Of a stretch of 8,118 nucleotides of DNA, positions 1 through 4,929 are shown one piece after another (within the stretch, counting starts at the first letter, position 1; the number at the start of each line of letters is the position of its first letter). The stretch is taken from assembly GCA_023423335.1 (NCBI GenBank), contig JAFAFU010000057.1, forward strand, positions 1 to 8,118. The letters run 5' to 3'. The translations under genes were made by a program, and so were the position numbers. The notes beneath the pieces are model-generated. The model was not told the DNA's origin, made no database searches, and saw nothing but the letters and a program-made list of their open reading frames with translations. The DNA comes from Bacillota bacterium. GTDB lineage: Bacteria; Bacillota; Clostridia; Lachnospirales; Lachnospiraceae.

Positions 1-38
1 ATGGAGTTGACTGTTACTAATCGGTCGAGGGCTTGACC
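1..38 (+). rRNA. 23S rRNA, 3' end (partial)
   Basis: The first bases match the conserved 3' terminus of bacterial 23S rRNA: a TACTAATCGGTCGAGG core followed by GCTTGACC, which resembles the Bacillus ending ...ACTAATCGATCGAGGACTTAACC. Only the 3' strand of the terminal helix region is present, and the rest lies upstream of the window. The exact mature end, around base 38-39, is inferred by analogy. The orientation agrees with the terminator downstream. Confidence 0.9.
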
Positions 39-142
39 TGAAAAGGTGGTACAGAGGAAGCGGGAGATCCGGGAACGGATGGACTGCCTGGATGGATTCA
101 TTTTCGTGTGTAGGTTTTTGTCAATAATTGAATAGGTAAACC
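39..142 (+). other. rRNA operon 3' trailer, no 5S rRNA
   Basis: This is the transcribed spacer between the 23S end and the terminator. It contains a small hairpin, ATCCG-GGAA-CGGAT (67-80), with a GNRA-type loop. I see no 5S rRNA consensus and no tRNA here, so 23S appears to be the last gene of this rrn operon. The trailer probably carries processing signals, but which bases are cut cannot be read from the sequence. Confidence 0.5.
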
Positions 143-178
143 AGAAGCCTGAAGCAAATGCTTTGGGTTTTTTGTTGT
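143..178 (+). terminator. Intrinsic terminator of the rRNA operon
   Basis: CCTGAAGC (148-155) pairs with GCTTTGGG (160-167), with two G-T wobbles and a 4-nt loop. A TTTTTTGTTGT tract follows, and the A-rich bases before the stem (143-147) can extend pairing into the T-run. It sits directly after the 23S trailer and before a new promoter, as expected for the end of an rrn transcript. Confidence 0.8.
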
Positions 179-183
179 ATAAT

Positions 184-212
184 TTGACATAATATCTTCA
201 CTGTATTATCAT
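184..212 (+). promoter_or_regulatory. Sigma-A-type promoter for the NUDIX-GNAT gene run
   Basis: A perfect -35 TTGACA (184-189) is separated by exactly 17 nt from TATCAT (207-212), one mismatch from the -10 consensus. Transcription would start near 219, giving a leader of about 55 nt before the NUDIX start codon. It lies just past the rRNA terminator, so the genes downstream are probably transcribed independently of rrn. Confidence 0.75.
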
Positions 213-274
213 GAATGTATAAAATTAACATGAGAAGCCCGCCTATAGAGGACTTAACATAGAAGGGGATATAA

Positions 275-730
275 ATGCCTAATATTGAATTGACAAATAT
301 GTGTATGATATATGATACGATGAAGGGAAAGGTACTGGTACAGGAGAGAAAGAAAAGCTGGAAAGGGATATCCTTTCCGGGTGGGCATGTTGAAGACGGT
401 GAAAGTATTATTCAATCGGTGAAAAGAGAGATAAAGGAAGAGACAGGACTTATTATTGATAGTTTAAAATCCTGTGGAATAGTGTATTGGTATAATACTG
501 ATACCGGAGAAAAATATTTTGTATTCAATTATAAAACAGATACGTATCGTGGGACATTAATAGATGAAACAGAGGAAGGAAAGGTGTTTTGGGTCGATAT
601 TGATCAATTGCCTTACCTTAACCTTTCAAGCGGTTTTAAAGAACGATTGCCAATGTTTTTTGAAGATACATATAATGAGGCTTTTGGGACATGGAGCAAA
701 AATGGAAGCGACGGGCTGGTCATGATATAA
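275..730 (+). CDS. NUDIX hydrolase (8-oxo-dGTP diphosphatase-like)
   Basis: This is a 151-aa cytosolic NUDIX hydrolase. Enzymes of this fold cleave nucleoside diphosphates linked to another moiety (often damaged or surplus NTPs) using Mg2+ bound by the NUDIX helix. The box is complete: G37, E43, then REIKEETGL at 51-59, matching Gx5Ex7REUxEExGU with the metal-binding REXXEE glutamates intact. The preceding FPGGH (34-38) and the KVLVQER strand (19-25) fit the MutT-like subgroup. The length is typical for a single-domain member. An AGAAGGGGA RBS stands 5-6 nt before the ATG, and the promoter at 184-212 precedes it. It is the first gene of a run with a GNAT and a pyrophosphatase-like gene. The fold is certain, but the 8-oxo-dGTP assignment is only the usual family label. 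Confidence 0.9.
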   Translation: MPNIELTNMCMIYDTMKGKVLVQERKKSWKGISFPGGHVEDGESIIQSVKREIKEETGLIIDSLKSCGIVYWYNTDTGEKYFVFNYKTDTYRGTLIDETEEGKVFWVDIDQLPYLNLSSGFKERLPMFFEDTYNEAFGTWSKNGSDGLVMI

Positions 731-800
731 TCATTACAGTTTAACAAGCTATTGCCATTATTATTTGCTTTATTGATGAAATTATGGAGGAACTAAATCA

Positions 801-1325
801 ATGATATATTATCATGACGGTATTATAACCGTACGTTCCATGAAAGAAAATGATTCCCGGATAATATATGAAGAGTTACTAAAACAGAATTGGCACCCAT
901 CCGTTAAGACCTATGAGAATTATTTTGAAGAGCAGGAACGAAATCAAAGATATGTATTTATTGCTGAATATGAAGGTAATATTGCAGGATTTACGACATT
1001 ACTTCCCGATGCATCTTCCGGACCATTTGCAAATAAGGGAATACCGGAAATTGTAGATTTTAATGTATTGGAAAAATATCAGAAAAAAGGAATTGGTAAT
1101 AAGATTCTTGACGTAACAGAGAGAGCGGCATCAGGGATAAGCGATGTAGTTTCACTTGGAGTGGGCTTACATTATGGTTATGGTTCTGCACAGAGAATTT
1201 ATGTAAAAAGAGGTTACATACCGGATGGATCAGGCGTATGGTATAAGAGCAAGCAGTTGGAACAATATTGTGATTGCTGCAACGATGATGATTTAGTATT
1301 ATATTTTTCAAAAAAGTTGTCATAG
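801..1325 (+). CDS. GNAT-family N-acetyltransferase
   Basis: This 174-aa protein has the GNAT fold and transfers an acyl group, usually acetyl, from CoA to an amine. The acetyl-CoA pyrophosphate-binding motif A is visible as Q94-K-K-G-I-G99 (Q/RxxGxG/A) after the VDFNVLEKY strand (85-93). Motif B is the later stretch around 127-139, ending YVKRGY, where GNATs place the C-terminal strand and helix. The N-terminal strand ITVRSMKENDS (9-19) is the usual opening. A cysteine-rich patch, YCDCC (156-160), near the C-terminus is not part of the general family and could be a local specialisation. GGAGG at 786-790 lies 10 nt before the ATG. The 70-nt gap after the NUDIX gene has no terminator, so the two are probably cotranscribed. 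The substrate (antibiotic, protein or metabolite) cannot be read from the sequence. Confidence 0.88.
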   Translation: MIYYHDGIITVRSMKENDSRIIYEELLKQNWHPSVKTYENYFEEQERNQRYVFIAEYEGNIAGFTTLLPDASSGPFANKGIPEIVDFNVLEKYQKKGIGNKILDVTERAASGISDVVSLGVGLHYGYGSAQRIYVKRGYIPDGSGVWYKSKQLEQYCDCCNDDDLVLYFSKKLS

Positions 1326-1377
1326 AAAATATTGCATCAAAGCTATTATCACCGTTAACATTATGGAGATAAAATTC

Positions 1378-1734
1378 ATGGAATATAATAAAGAATTTTG
1401 GAATGCATTAGATATTCTTGTTCGGCAATCAGAGATTATAATTGACAGACCCAAAGGTACAGTACATCCCAGATATCCGGAATTTCTGTATGAAGTGGAT
1501 TATGGCTATCTAAAGGATACATCTTCGATGGACGGGAGCGGGATAGATGTCTGGAGAGGAACAGACATTAATCAAATTATTGATGCTGTAATGTGTATAA
1601 TAGATTTAACAAAAAGAGATTCTGAAATTAAAATACTGATTGGGTGTACGGAAGATGAAAAAAAAACGATTTATCGTATTCATAACAATTCACCGTATAT
1701 GAAAGGTGTTTTGATCAGAAGAACCAGAGAATAA
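1378..1734 (+). CDS. Short inorganic pyrophosphatase-like protein
   Basis: This 118-aa protein resembles the N-terminal half of class I soluble inorganic pyrophosphatase. The strand IDRPKG, then HPRYPEFLYEVDYGYL, then SSMDGSGIDVW follow the order of the E. coli enzyme's DR..., YGY... and DGDPVD blocks. E. coli Asp65 and Asp70 have counterparts here (D52, D57), but the catalytic Asp67 position is serine (S54). The later TDEAGED-type cluster is only faintly kept as SEIK. At 118 aa against about 176 in E. coli, it is probably not a standard pyrophosphatase, although this short family commonly carries that name. I chose ATG 1378 because GGAG (1365-1368) sits 9 nt upstream. The possible ATG at 1363 overlaps that RBS and has none of its own. 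It lies 52 nt after the GNAT gene, with no terminator between. Residue numbers here count from M1 = 1378. Confidence 0.75.
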   Translation: MEYNKEFWNALDILVRQSEIIIDRPKGTVHPRYPEFLYEVDYGYLKDTSSMDGSGIDVWRGTDINQIIDAVMCIIDLTKRDSEIKILIGCTEDEKKTIYRIHNNSPYMKGVLIRRTRE

Positions 1735-1781
1735 TTACGAGTATGCCACAATAGCACCATTAAAATCCGTGGAGAATTCGT

Positions 1782-1959
1782 ATGAGGGACTATATAAAAT
1801 GGATAAGAAGTAAGGTAGGAAATGAGAATATTATCTTGGGTTTTCAGGAGTATGTATTACGAATGGAAGTTTTGCTTCAAAAACGGAGTAATTCTGAGAA
1901 TATCTGGGGATTTTCCGGAGATAGGAGAATCTATTGAAGAAACAGTATGTGGAGGTTGA
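1782..1959 (+). pseudogene. Broken NUDIX hydrolase remnant
   Basis: An ORF with a good RBS (GGAG 1771-1774, 7 nt before ATG 1782) encodes MRDYIKWIRSKVGNENIILG and continues through VLLQKR to IWGF. This is the typical N-terminus of a second NUDIX subfamily. It stops at TGA 1935-1937 after 51 aa. In the neighbouring frame the expected NUDIX-box text resumes: FPEIGESIEETV at about 1912-1947, where FPGGxxELGESIEET is usual. That frame then ends at TGA 1957-1959. Bases are therefore missing around the FPGG segment, the frame is shifted, and everything after the first third of the gene is gone. The end runs into the RBS and start of the next gene. It is not closely similar to the intact NUDIX gene at 275, so it is not a simple tandem copy. 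A short functional peptide is possible but unlikely. Confidence 0.72.
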
Positions 1960-1961
1960 CA

Positions 1962-2501
1962 ATGAAAAAATTTTTAAATTTAATTACTATCTTTGGTTTA
2001 ATTATCACCTTTTTTACCGGTTGTGATTCCACGACCACAATAAATGAGGCACTTAAAAATGTAAATATTGAAGTTGATAAAATAGTCCACACAGACAGTT
2101 TCGGTGAAATTATAATAGCCTTTTATCAGGATAAGGAATCAGATCATCAAATGGTTGGCTTATTCCAGAAAGACAAGGATAATATTGATTTTATTATTCA
2201 GTTAGATTTACAGGAGGATATCACCATGGACGAGGAATTAACGGCCAGGGCATATTTGCAGGATAAGACGAAAGCTCTTCCCGAATTCTCTTTTCAATTT
2301 GGTGTGATAAGGAACAGTCAGATTAAGAATGTCAGTCTTCATATGACAGATAATACAGATTTCGAGGACAGATATGCAAAAGTAATTGAGATAGATGGAT
2401 TACGGGTATGGTATTCATTTATTGATGCAAAGAGGATATTCAATATTCATCAGGGTATATCAAATGAAGGCGAAATTATTTTTAGTAATAGTGTGAATTA
2501 G
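1962..2501 (+). CDS. Small predicted lipoprotein, function unknown
   Basis: This 179-aa secreted protein is probably anchored to the outer face of the membrane. It starts MKKFLNLITI, has a hydrophobic core to residue 18, then a lipobox ending FTGC with the lipidated cysteine at C21. The mature part (22-179) has no further membrane segments, is rich in acidic residues and short strands, and shows no enzyme motif that I recognise. I chose ATG 1962 over the possible ATG 1947 because GGAGG (1951-1955) lies 6 nt before 1962, and the signal peptide then begins with the normal MKK. The gene follows the NUDIX remnant directly, so it may have come under its present control when that gene decayed. It could be a small surface or stress-related lipoprotein, but nothing here decides that. 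Confidence 0.8.
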   Translation: MKKFLNLITIFGLIITFFTGCDSTTTINEALKNVNIEVDKIVHTDSFGEIIIAFYQDKESDHQMVGLFQKDKDNIDFIIQLDLQEDITMDEELTARAYLQDKTKALPEFSFQFGVIRNSQIKNVSLHMTDNTDFEDRYAKVIEIDGLRVWYSFIDAKRIFNIHQGISNEGEIIFSNSVN

Positions 2502-2725
2502 TCATTATATAAAATGAAAACATCATGAGATGGAAGAAGATATAGAAACAGATGAAAAAGTTCAAATAGTAAAAACTTTTATTAAAAATGAATGCTGTTA
2601 AAATATAATAGTATATCTATGTTTTAGCATGACACTGCACCGAGTTGGGAAGAGGAGCTTAGTTTGGAGGAATTGATAACCCAAAAAGAAAAAGCCAATA
2701 TAGTCCGGTCGGAAAGGAACATAAA
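2502..2725 (+). other. Intergenic region with coding-like remnants
   Basis: This spacer of 224 bases separates the lipoprotein from the methyltransferase. It holds a 23-codon ORF at 2530-2601 (MEEDIETDEKVQIVKTF...) without a clear RBS. It also has an AT-rich inverted repeat, AAAAGTT/AACTTTT (around 2557-2580), that might act as a weak terminator. From 2628 an open stretch reads HDTAPSWEEELSLEELITQ onward for 33 codons. It follows an in-frame TAG (2625-2627) and has no start codon, and it ends in a TGA overlapping the next ATG. Both stretches look protein-like, but I recognise neither. They could be debris of a lost gene. Confidence 0.45.
2581..2609 (+). promoter_or_regulatory. Possible promoter for the methyltransferase operon
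   Basis: A perfect -10 TATAAT (2604-2609) is preceded at 17 nt by ATTAAA (2581-2586), a poor -35 that matches at 3 of 6 positions. The surroundings are AT-rich, and no TGn extension is present. It is the best candidate in the spacer for driving the genes from 2726 on, but AT-rich DNA produces such matches by chance. Confidence 0.35.
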
Positions 2726-3607
2726 ATGAATGCTGATTTTTGGAATGATAAGGCTGAGTGGCTTAAAACTATTCGGACAGGCTGGTTAAATGAAGATTAT
2801 ATTCAATTTCTTATTGAAAAGGTTTGGCGGATCAATAAGCCGGTTAATATAGTCGATTTCGGCTGCGGATTTGGCTATGTCGGACTGATTTTCTTACCCT
2901 TGTTACCAAAGGGAAGTACATATACCGGAATTGATATTTCTGAGAATCTTATTAAAGAAGCGAAAAGTATCTTTCAGGATTCGGGGTATGATATCAATTT
3001 TATACAAGTAGATTTAAATGAATATCAACCTGTATGTAAATATGATATCGCTATATCGCAAGCGGTTTTAAGACATATTCCCAATGCCGAGACTATTTTA
3101 GGCAAAATGATAAAATCCGTATTAACTGGCGGTTTCGTAATATGCATGGAAACGGATTTGGAATTAGAAAAGGCAGGTTTGTATTTTAAAGGAATGAATT
3201 ATGGCGAACTTGGTATAACCGCCCTAATGCGCAAGCTCTGGGAGAAAGAGCTCAGTAATGGCGGACGAGATTACAGATTTGCAATTAAAATCCCGGCTCT
3301 TATGCAGGAGTATGGATTACATGACGTAGGAGTCAGGATGAACGATAGCGTATATTTTATTCATCCGAACAATCCCAATTATATTCAAGAACTTGAAACC
3401 CTTTCTTCTGCCTGGGGCTGGAGGTCGCCATTAACGGAGGAAGATAGAGATACCTTTGTAAATTCGTTAATGAGCAAAGGCCTGGACGAAAATGAGGCAG
3501 AAGCTTATTTTAGAGGTGAGCAAAAAATAAGAGAATACATGTCGCAAAAGAATACCGCTTCTGTTGTAAAAGCGCCGTGCACCTTGATATCGTATGGAAT
3601 TAGGTAA
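2726..3607 (+). CDS. Class I SAM-dependent methyltransferase
   Basis: This 293-aa cytosolic methyltransferase has a Rossmann-type core. Motif I is VDFGCGFGYVG (43-53), the glycine-rich SAM loop. TGIDIS (67-72) supplies the acidic residue (D70) that binds the SAM ribose. VDLNEY (95-100) and YDIAISQAVLRHIP (106-119) form motifs II/III, and a GG-containing strand (135-141) closes the core. The C-terminal 110 residues are helical and probably cap the active site, possibly setting substrate choice. The length fits the broad Methyltransf_25/31-like group, which acts on small molecules, lipids or proteins. No specific substrate is indicated. GGAAAGGA at 2711-2718 lies 7 nt before the ATG. The gene heads a four-gene run ending at the terminator at 6279, and its ATG overlaps the stop of an upstream open stretch (ATGA). 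Confidence 0.88.
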   Translation: MNADFWNDKAEWLKTIRTGWLNEDYIQFLIEKVWRINKPVNIVDFGCGFGYVGLIFLPLLPKGSTYTGIDISENLIKEAKSIFQDSGYDINFIQVDLNEYQPVCKYDIAISQAVLRHIPNAETILGKMIKSVLTGGFVICMETDLELEKAGLYFKGMNYGELGITALMRKLWEKELSNGGRDYRFAIKIPALMQEYGLHDVGVRMNDSVYFIHPNNPNYIQELETLSSAWGWRSPLTEEDRDTFVNSLMSKGLDENEAEAYFRGEQKIREYMSQKNTASVVKAPCTLISYGIR

Positions 3608-3667
3608 TATAAAAAGGGATTCTATATGATAACCAGTTTCAACTTTTCACTAAAGAGAGGGAGCGCT

Positions 3668-4795
3668 ATGAATGTATCAAAGTCAATTGATTTTCTGCTC
3701 GATAATGCCGGCGATGTCATTAAATACCGGCTGCATAAAGAAATCTTAAAGGATTTGTCAAAATGTGAAGAAGAAAATCTGCTGGAGCGGGTAAAGCAGA
3801 CGCCTTATTACAAGCTTATTAAATCCTATGTTAAGCCAAATGGTTATATAGGGATTGGCATGCACTCCTGGGAAAAATTTAAGGAAACACCTTTGCAGGA
3901 TGGTGAATCAGCGGCGAGGCTGCTTTCGAATTATTCTATTCCGAAGGACAGCCCCATTGTGAAAAACTATATTGCAGCAATAAGAAATGAAAAAGTGCTG
4001 GAAGATGAATTTTCCTATTATAATCCTGAAATTGCACGATTTCAAAACAGATATCTGGGCCTGAAAAACGGCGGCGGACTGATGACCCTTATCTATACGA
4101 TGCAAGCGCTTCTGGGGTATGGCGACGATAATGAAGAAGTTAAGTCTTTTGCTGATATATCATATCATGCCTTTGAAAGCATGCTGACGATATCATCCAT
4201 GGAGGATATTACGAAATTTAACCCGAATTTGCGGAAGAAATACAATTACCCTTATGTGGAGGAGGATGTTTATTTACCCTGTTCCTACCATCTTACAATG
4301 CTCAGCCGTACTGCTTCCTGGAGAAATAATGACAGCATTAAAAATATGGCGGAGGCAATTAATCATATGAATAGGATTATGAAGGATGATAATAATGTCT
4401 TTGTAAAAATAGGGAGTAAATATTACGTTCCGCTTTGGGCATTTGTCAGGCCGTTCAAAGAGTTCAATATAAATAATCATCATACTGTCATGCGAAGGAC
4501 ACTGACTGAAATTGCGATGCTGGGTATCGGCGACAGAGTAGAGGTCATTAAGCGTTCGGCAGACAATGTAAAGGATGCTATATCACTAGACGGTATTTTA
4601 CGGGTGAATTTTACAAGTTCTTATCAGAAGAAAAGATTCATTGATAATTTCCGCTATCCGGGACCCTATAGTGAAGTGGGTCTGGAGACCGATTATAAAA
4701 AAGAAGTGTCAATTTGGTGCGATTTAACTTTTTGGGCAGTTCAATTTTTGTACATACTTGAACAGAACAAGGGGAAAGAAAATACCCATCGATAA
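3668..4795 (+). CDS. Conserved hypothetical protein, function unknown
   Basis: This 375-aa protein is probably soluble, with no signal peptide and no convincing membrane helix. I do not recognise a catalytic motif. The sequence opens with a helical segment SIDFLLDNAGDVIKYRLHKE (6-25), followed by a GYIGIGMHSW turn (59-68) and an LQDGESAARLLSNY helix (77-90). This spacing of helical pairs is reminiscent of alpha/alpha-toroid proteins, but that is only an impression. Two starts have an RBS: ATG 3626 (AAGGGAT upstream, adding 14 residues) and ATG 3668 (AGAGGGAG upstream). I chose 3668 because the added N-terminus looks unstructured and the conserved-looking part begins at NVSKSID. It lies 18-60 nt after the methyltransferase and directly before the kinase leader, so all are probably cotranscribed and may act together. 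Confidence 0.75.
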   Translation: MNVSKSIDFLLDNAGDVIKYRLHKEILKDLSKCEEENLLERVKQTPYYKLIKSYVKPNGYIGIGMHSWEKFKETPLQDGESAARLLSNYSIPKDSPIVKNYIAAIRNEKVLEDEFSYYNPEIARFQNRYLGLKNGGGLMTLIYTMQALLGYGDDNEEVKSFADISYHAFESMLTISSMEDITKFNPNLRKKYNYPYVEEDVYLPCSYHLTMLSRTASWRNNDSIKNMAEAINHMNRIMKDDNNVFVKIGSKYYVPLWAFVRPFKEFNINNHHTVMRRTLTEIAMLGIGDRVEVIKRSADNVKDAISLDGILRVNFTSSYQKKRFIDNFRYPGPYSEVGLETDYKKEVSIWCDLTFWAVQFLYILEQNKGKENTHR

Positions 4796-4796
4796 G

Positions 4797-4817
4797 GCAT
4801 CGTGGAGGATAATGTGA
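4797..4817 (+). repeat. Direct repeat of an SD-plus-start block, copy 1
   Basis: GCATCGTGGAGGATA (4797-4811) followed by ATGTG matches 4909-4929 except for one substitution (A for G), over about 20 bases. The block begins immediately after the upstream stop codon and holds GGAGG (4804-4808) and a GTG (4814) at the same 5-nt spacing as in copy 2. Confidence 0.85.
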
Positions 4818-4835
4818 ACAAAAAGCATGTTCACA
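4813..4835 (+). repeat. Perfect 8-bp inverted repeat in the kinase leader
   Basis: TGTGAACA (4813-4820) and TGTTCACA (4828-4835) are exact reverse complements separated by 7 nt. As RNA this forms a hairpin over the small ORF start. As DNA it could equally be a binding site for a dimeric regulator. Confidence 0.65.
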
Positions 4836-4924
4836 CAGAAAGAACTGCAAAGTTCGCCCAGAAGGGCTCACTCCTTGTTCTTTCGGGTGCTGGTGATGCT
4901 GCGAAGCAGCATCGTGGAGGATAG
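4814..4924 (+). CDS. 36-codon small ORF, candidate leader peptide
   Basis: GTG 4814 is preceded by GGAGG (4804-4808) at 5 nt and opens a 36-aa reading frame ending at TAG 4922-4924, 1 nt before the kinase GTG start at 4926. The peptide begins MNKKHVHTERTAK, contains GSLLVLSGAGDAAK in the middle, and ends KQHRGG. It is basic, with a short hydrophobic centre, and has no signal peptide or known domain. Its RBS and start are a near copy of those of the kinase, so ribosomes could load here and pass on to the kinase. The DNA under it folds into strong hairpins, so the frame may be constrained by RNA structure, not by protein. It may be a regulatory leader peptide, or an ORF created by chance when a repeat was inserted. 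Confidence 0.45.
   Translation: MNKKHVHTERTAKFAQKGSLLVLSGAGDAAKQHRGG
4838..4884 (+). repeat. Long imperfect hairpin in the kinase leader
   Basis: GAAAGAAC (4838-4845) pairs perfectly with GTTCTTTC (4877-4884). Inside it, AGT..GCCC (4851-4859) pairs with GGGC..ACT (4864-4872) around an AGAA loop, with a 2x2 internal loop. A competing local hairpin, GAACT-GCAA-AGTTC (4842-4855), uses the same left arm. Two mutually exclusive folds of this kind are what a switchable leader would need, but they have not been tested. Confidence 0.6.
4895..4913 (+). repeat. Stable GAA-loop hairpin next to the kinase RBS
   Basis: GATGCTGC (4895-4902) and GCAGCATC (4906-4913) form a perfect 8-bp stem with a GAA triloop. 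The top, GCGAAGC, is known as an unusually stable mini-hairpin in DNA. The stem ends 2 nt before the GGAGG (4916-4920) of the kinase, close enough to affect ribosome access. There is no T-run, so it is not an intrinsic terminator. Confidence 0.7.
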
Positions 4925-4929
4925 TGTGG
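4909..4929 (+). repeat. Direct repeat of an SD-plus-start block, copy 2
   Basis: GCATCGTGGAGGATA (4909-4923) followed by GTGTG is the second copy, offset by 112 bp from copy 1. It holds the RBS and GTG start actually used by the kinase. Confidence 0.85.

Noticed and set aside
39..274. 5S rRNA, tRNA or riboswitch after the 23S end
   Set aside because: No cloverleaf, no 5S consensus and no recognisable aptamer core. Only the small hairpin at 67-80, the terminator and the promoter are visible.
1060..1323. Antisense ORFs inside the GNAT, unknown, kinase and TetR genes
   Set aside because: They lie opposite well-supported genes, have no RBS and show no domain. They are compositional shadows.
1363..1377. 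Start of the pyrophosphatase-like gene at ATG 1363
   Set aside because: This ATG forms part of the ATGGAG that serves as RBS for ATG 1378, and has no RBS of its own.
731..1784. Integron-type gene cassette array
   Set aside because: The genes are small and the spacers similar, but no GTTRRRY core sites, no attC-like inverted arms and no integrase are present.
2557..2584. Terminator after the lipoprotein gene
   Set aside because: AAAAGTT/AACTTTT is an A-T-only stem apart from one G-C pair, with a loop of about 11 nt and a short T-run; too weak to call.
4827..4925. N-terminal extension of the kinase from ATG 4827
   Set aside because: No RBS precedes it, and the extra 33 residues are encoded by the hairpin repeat in another frame of the small ORF. 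GTG 4926 has GGAGG at 5 nt and begins the fold directly.
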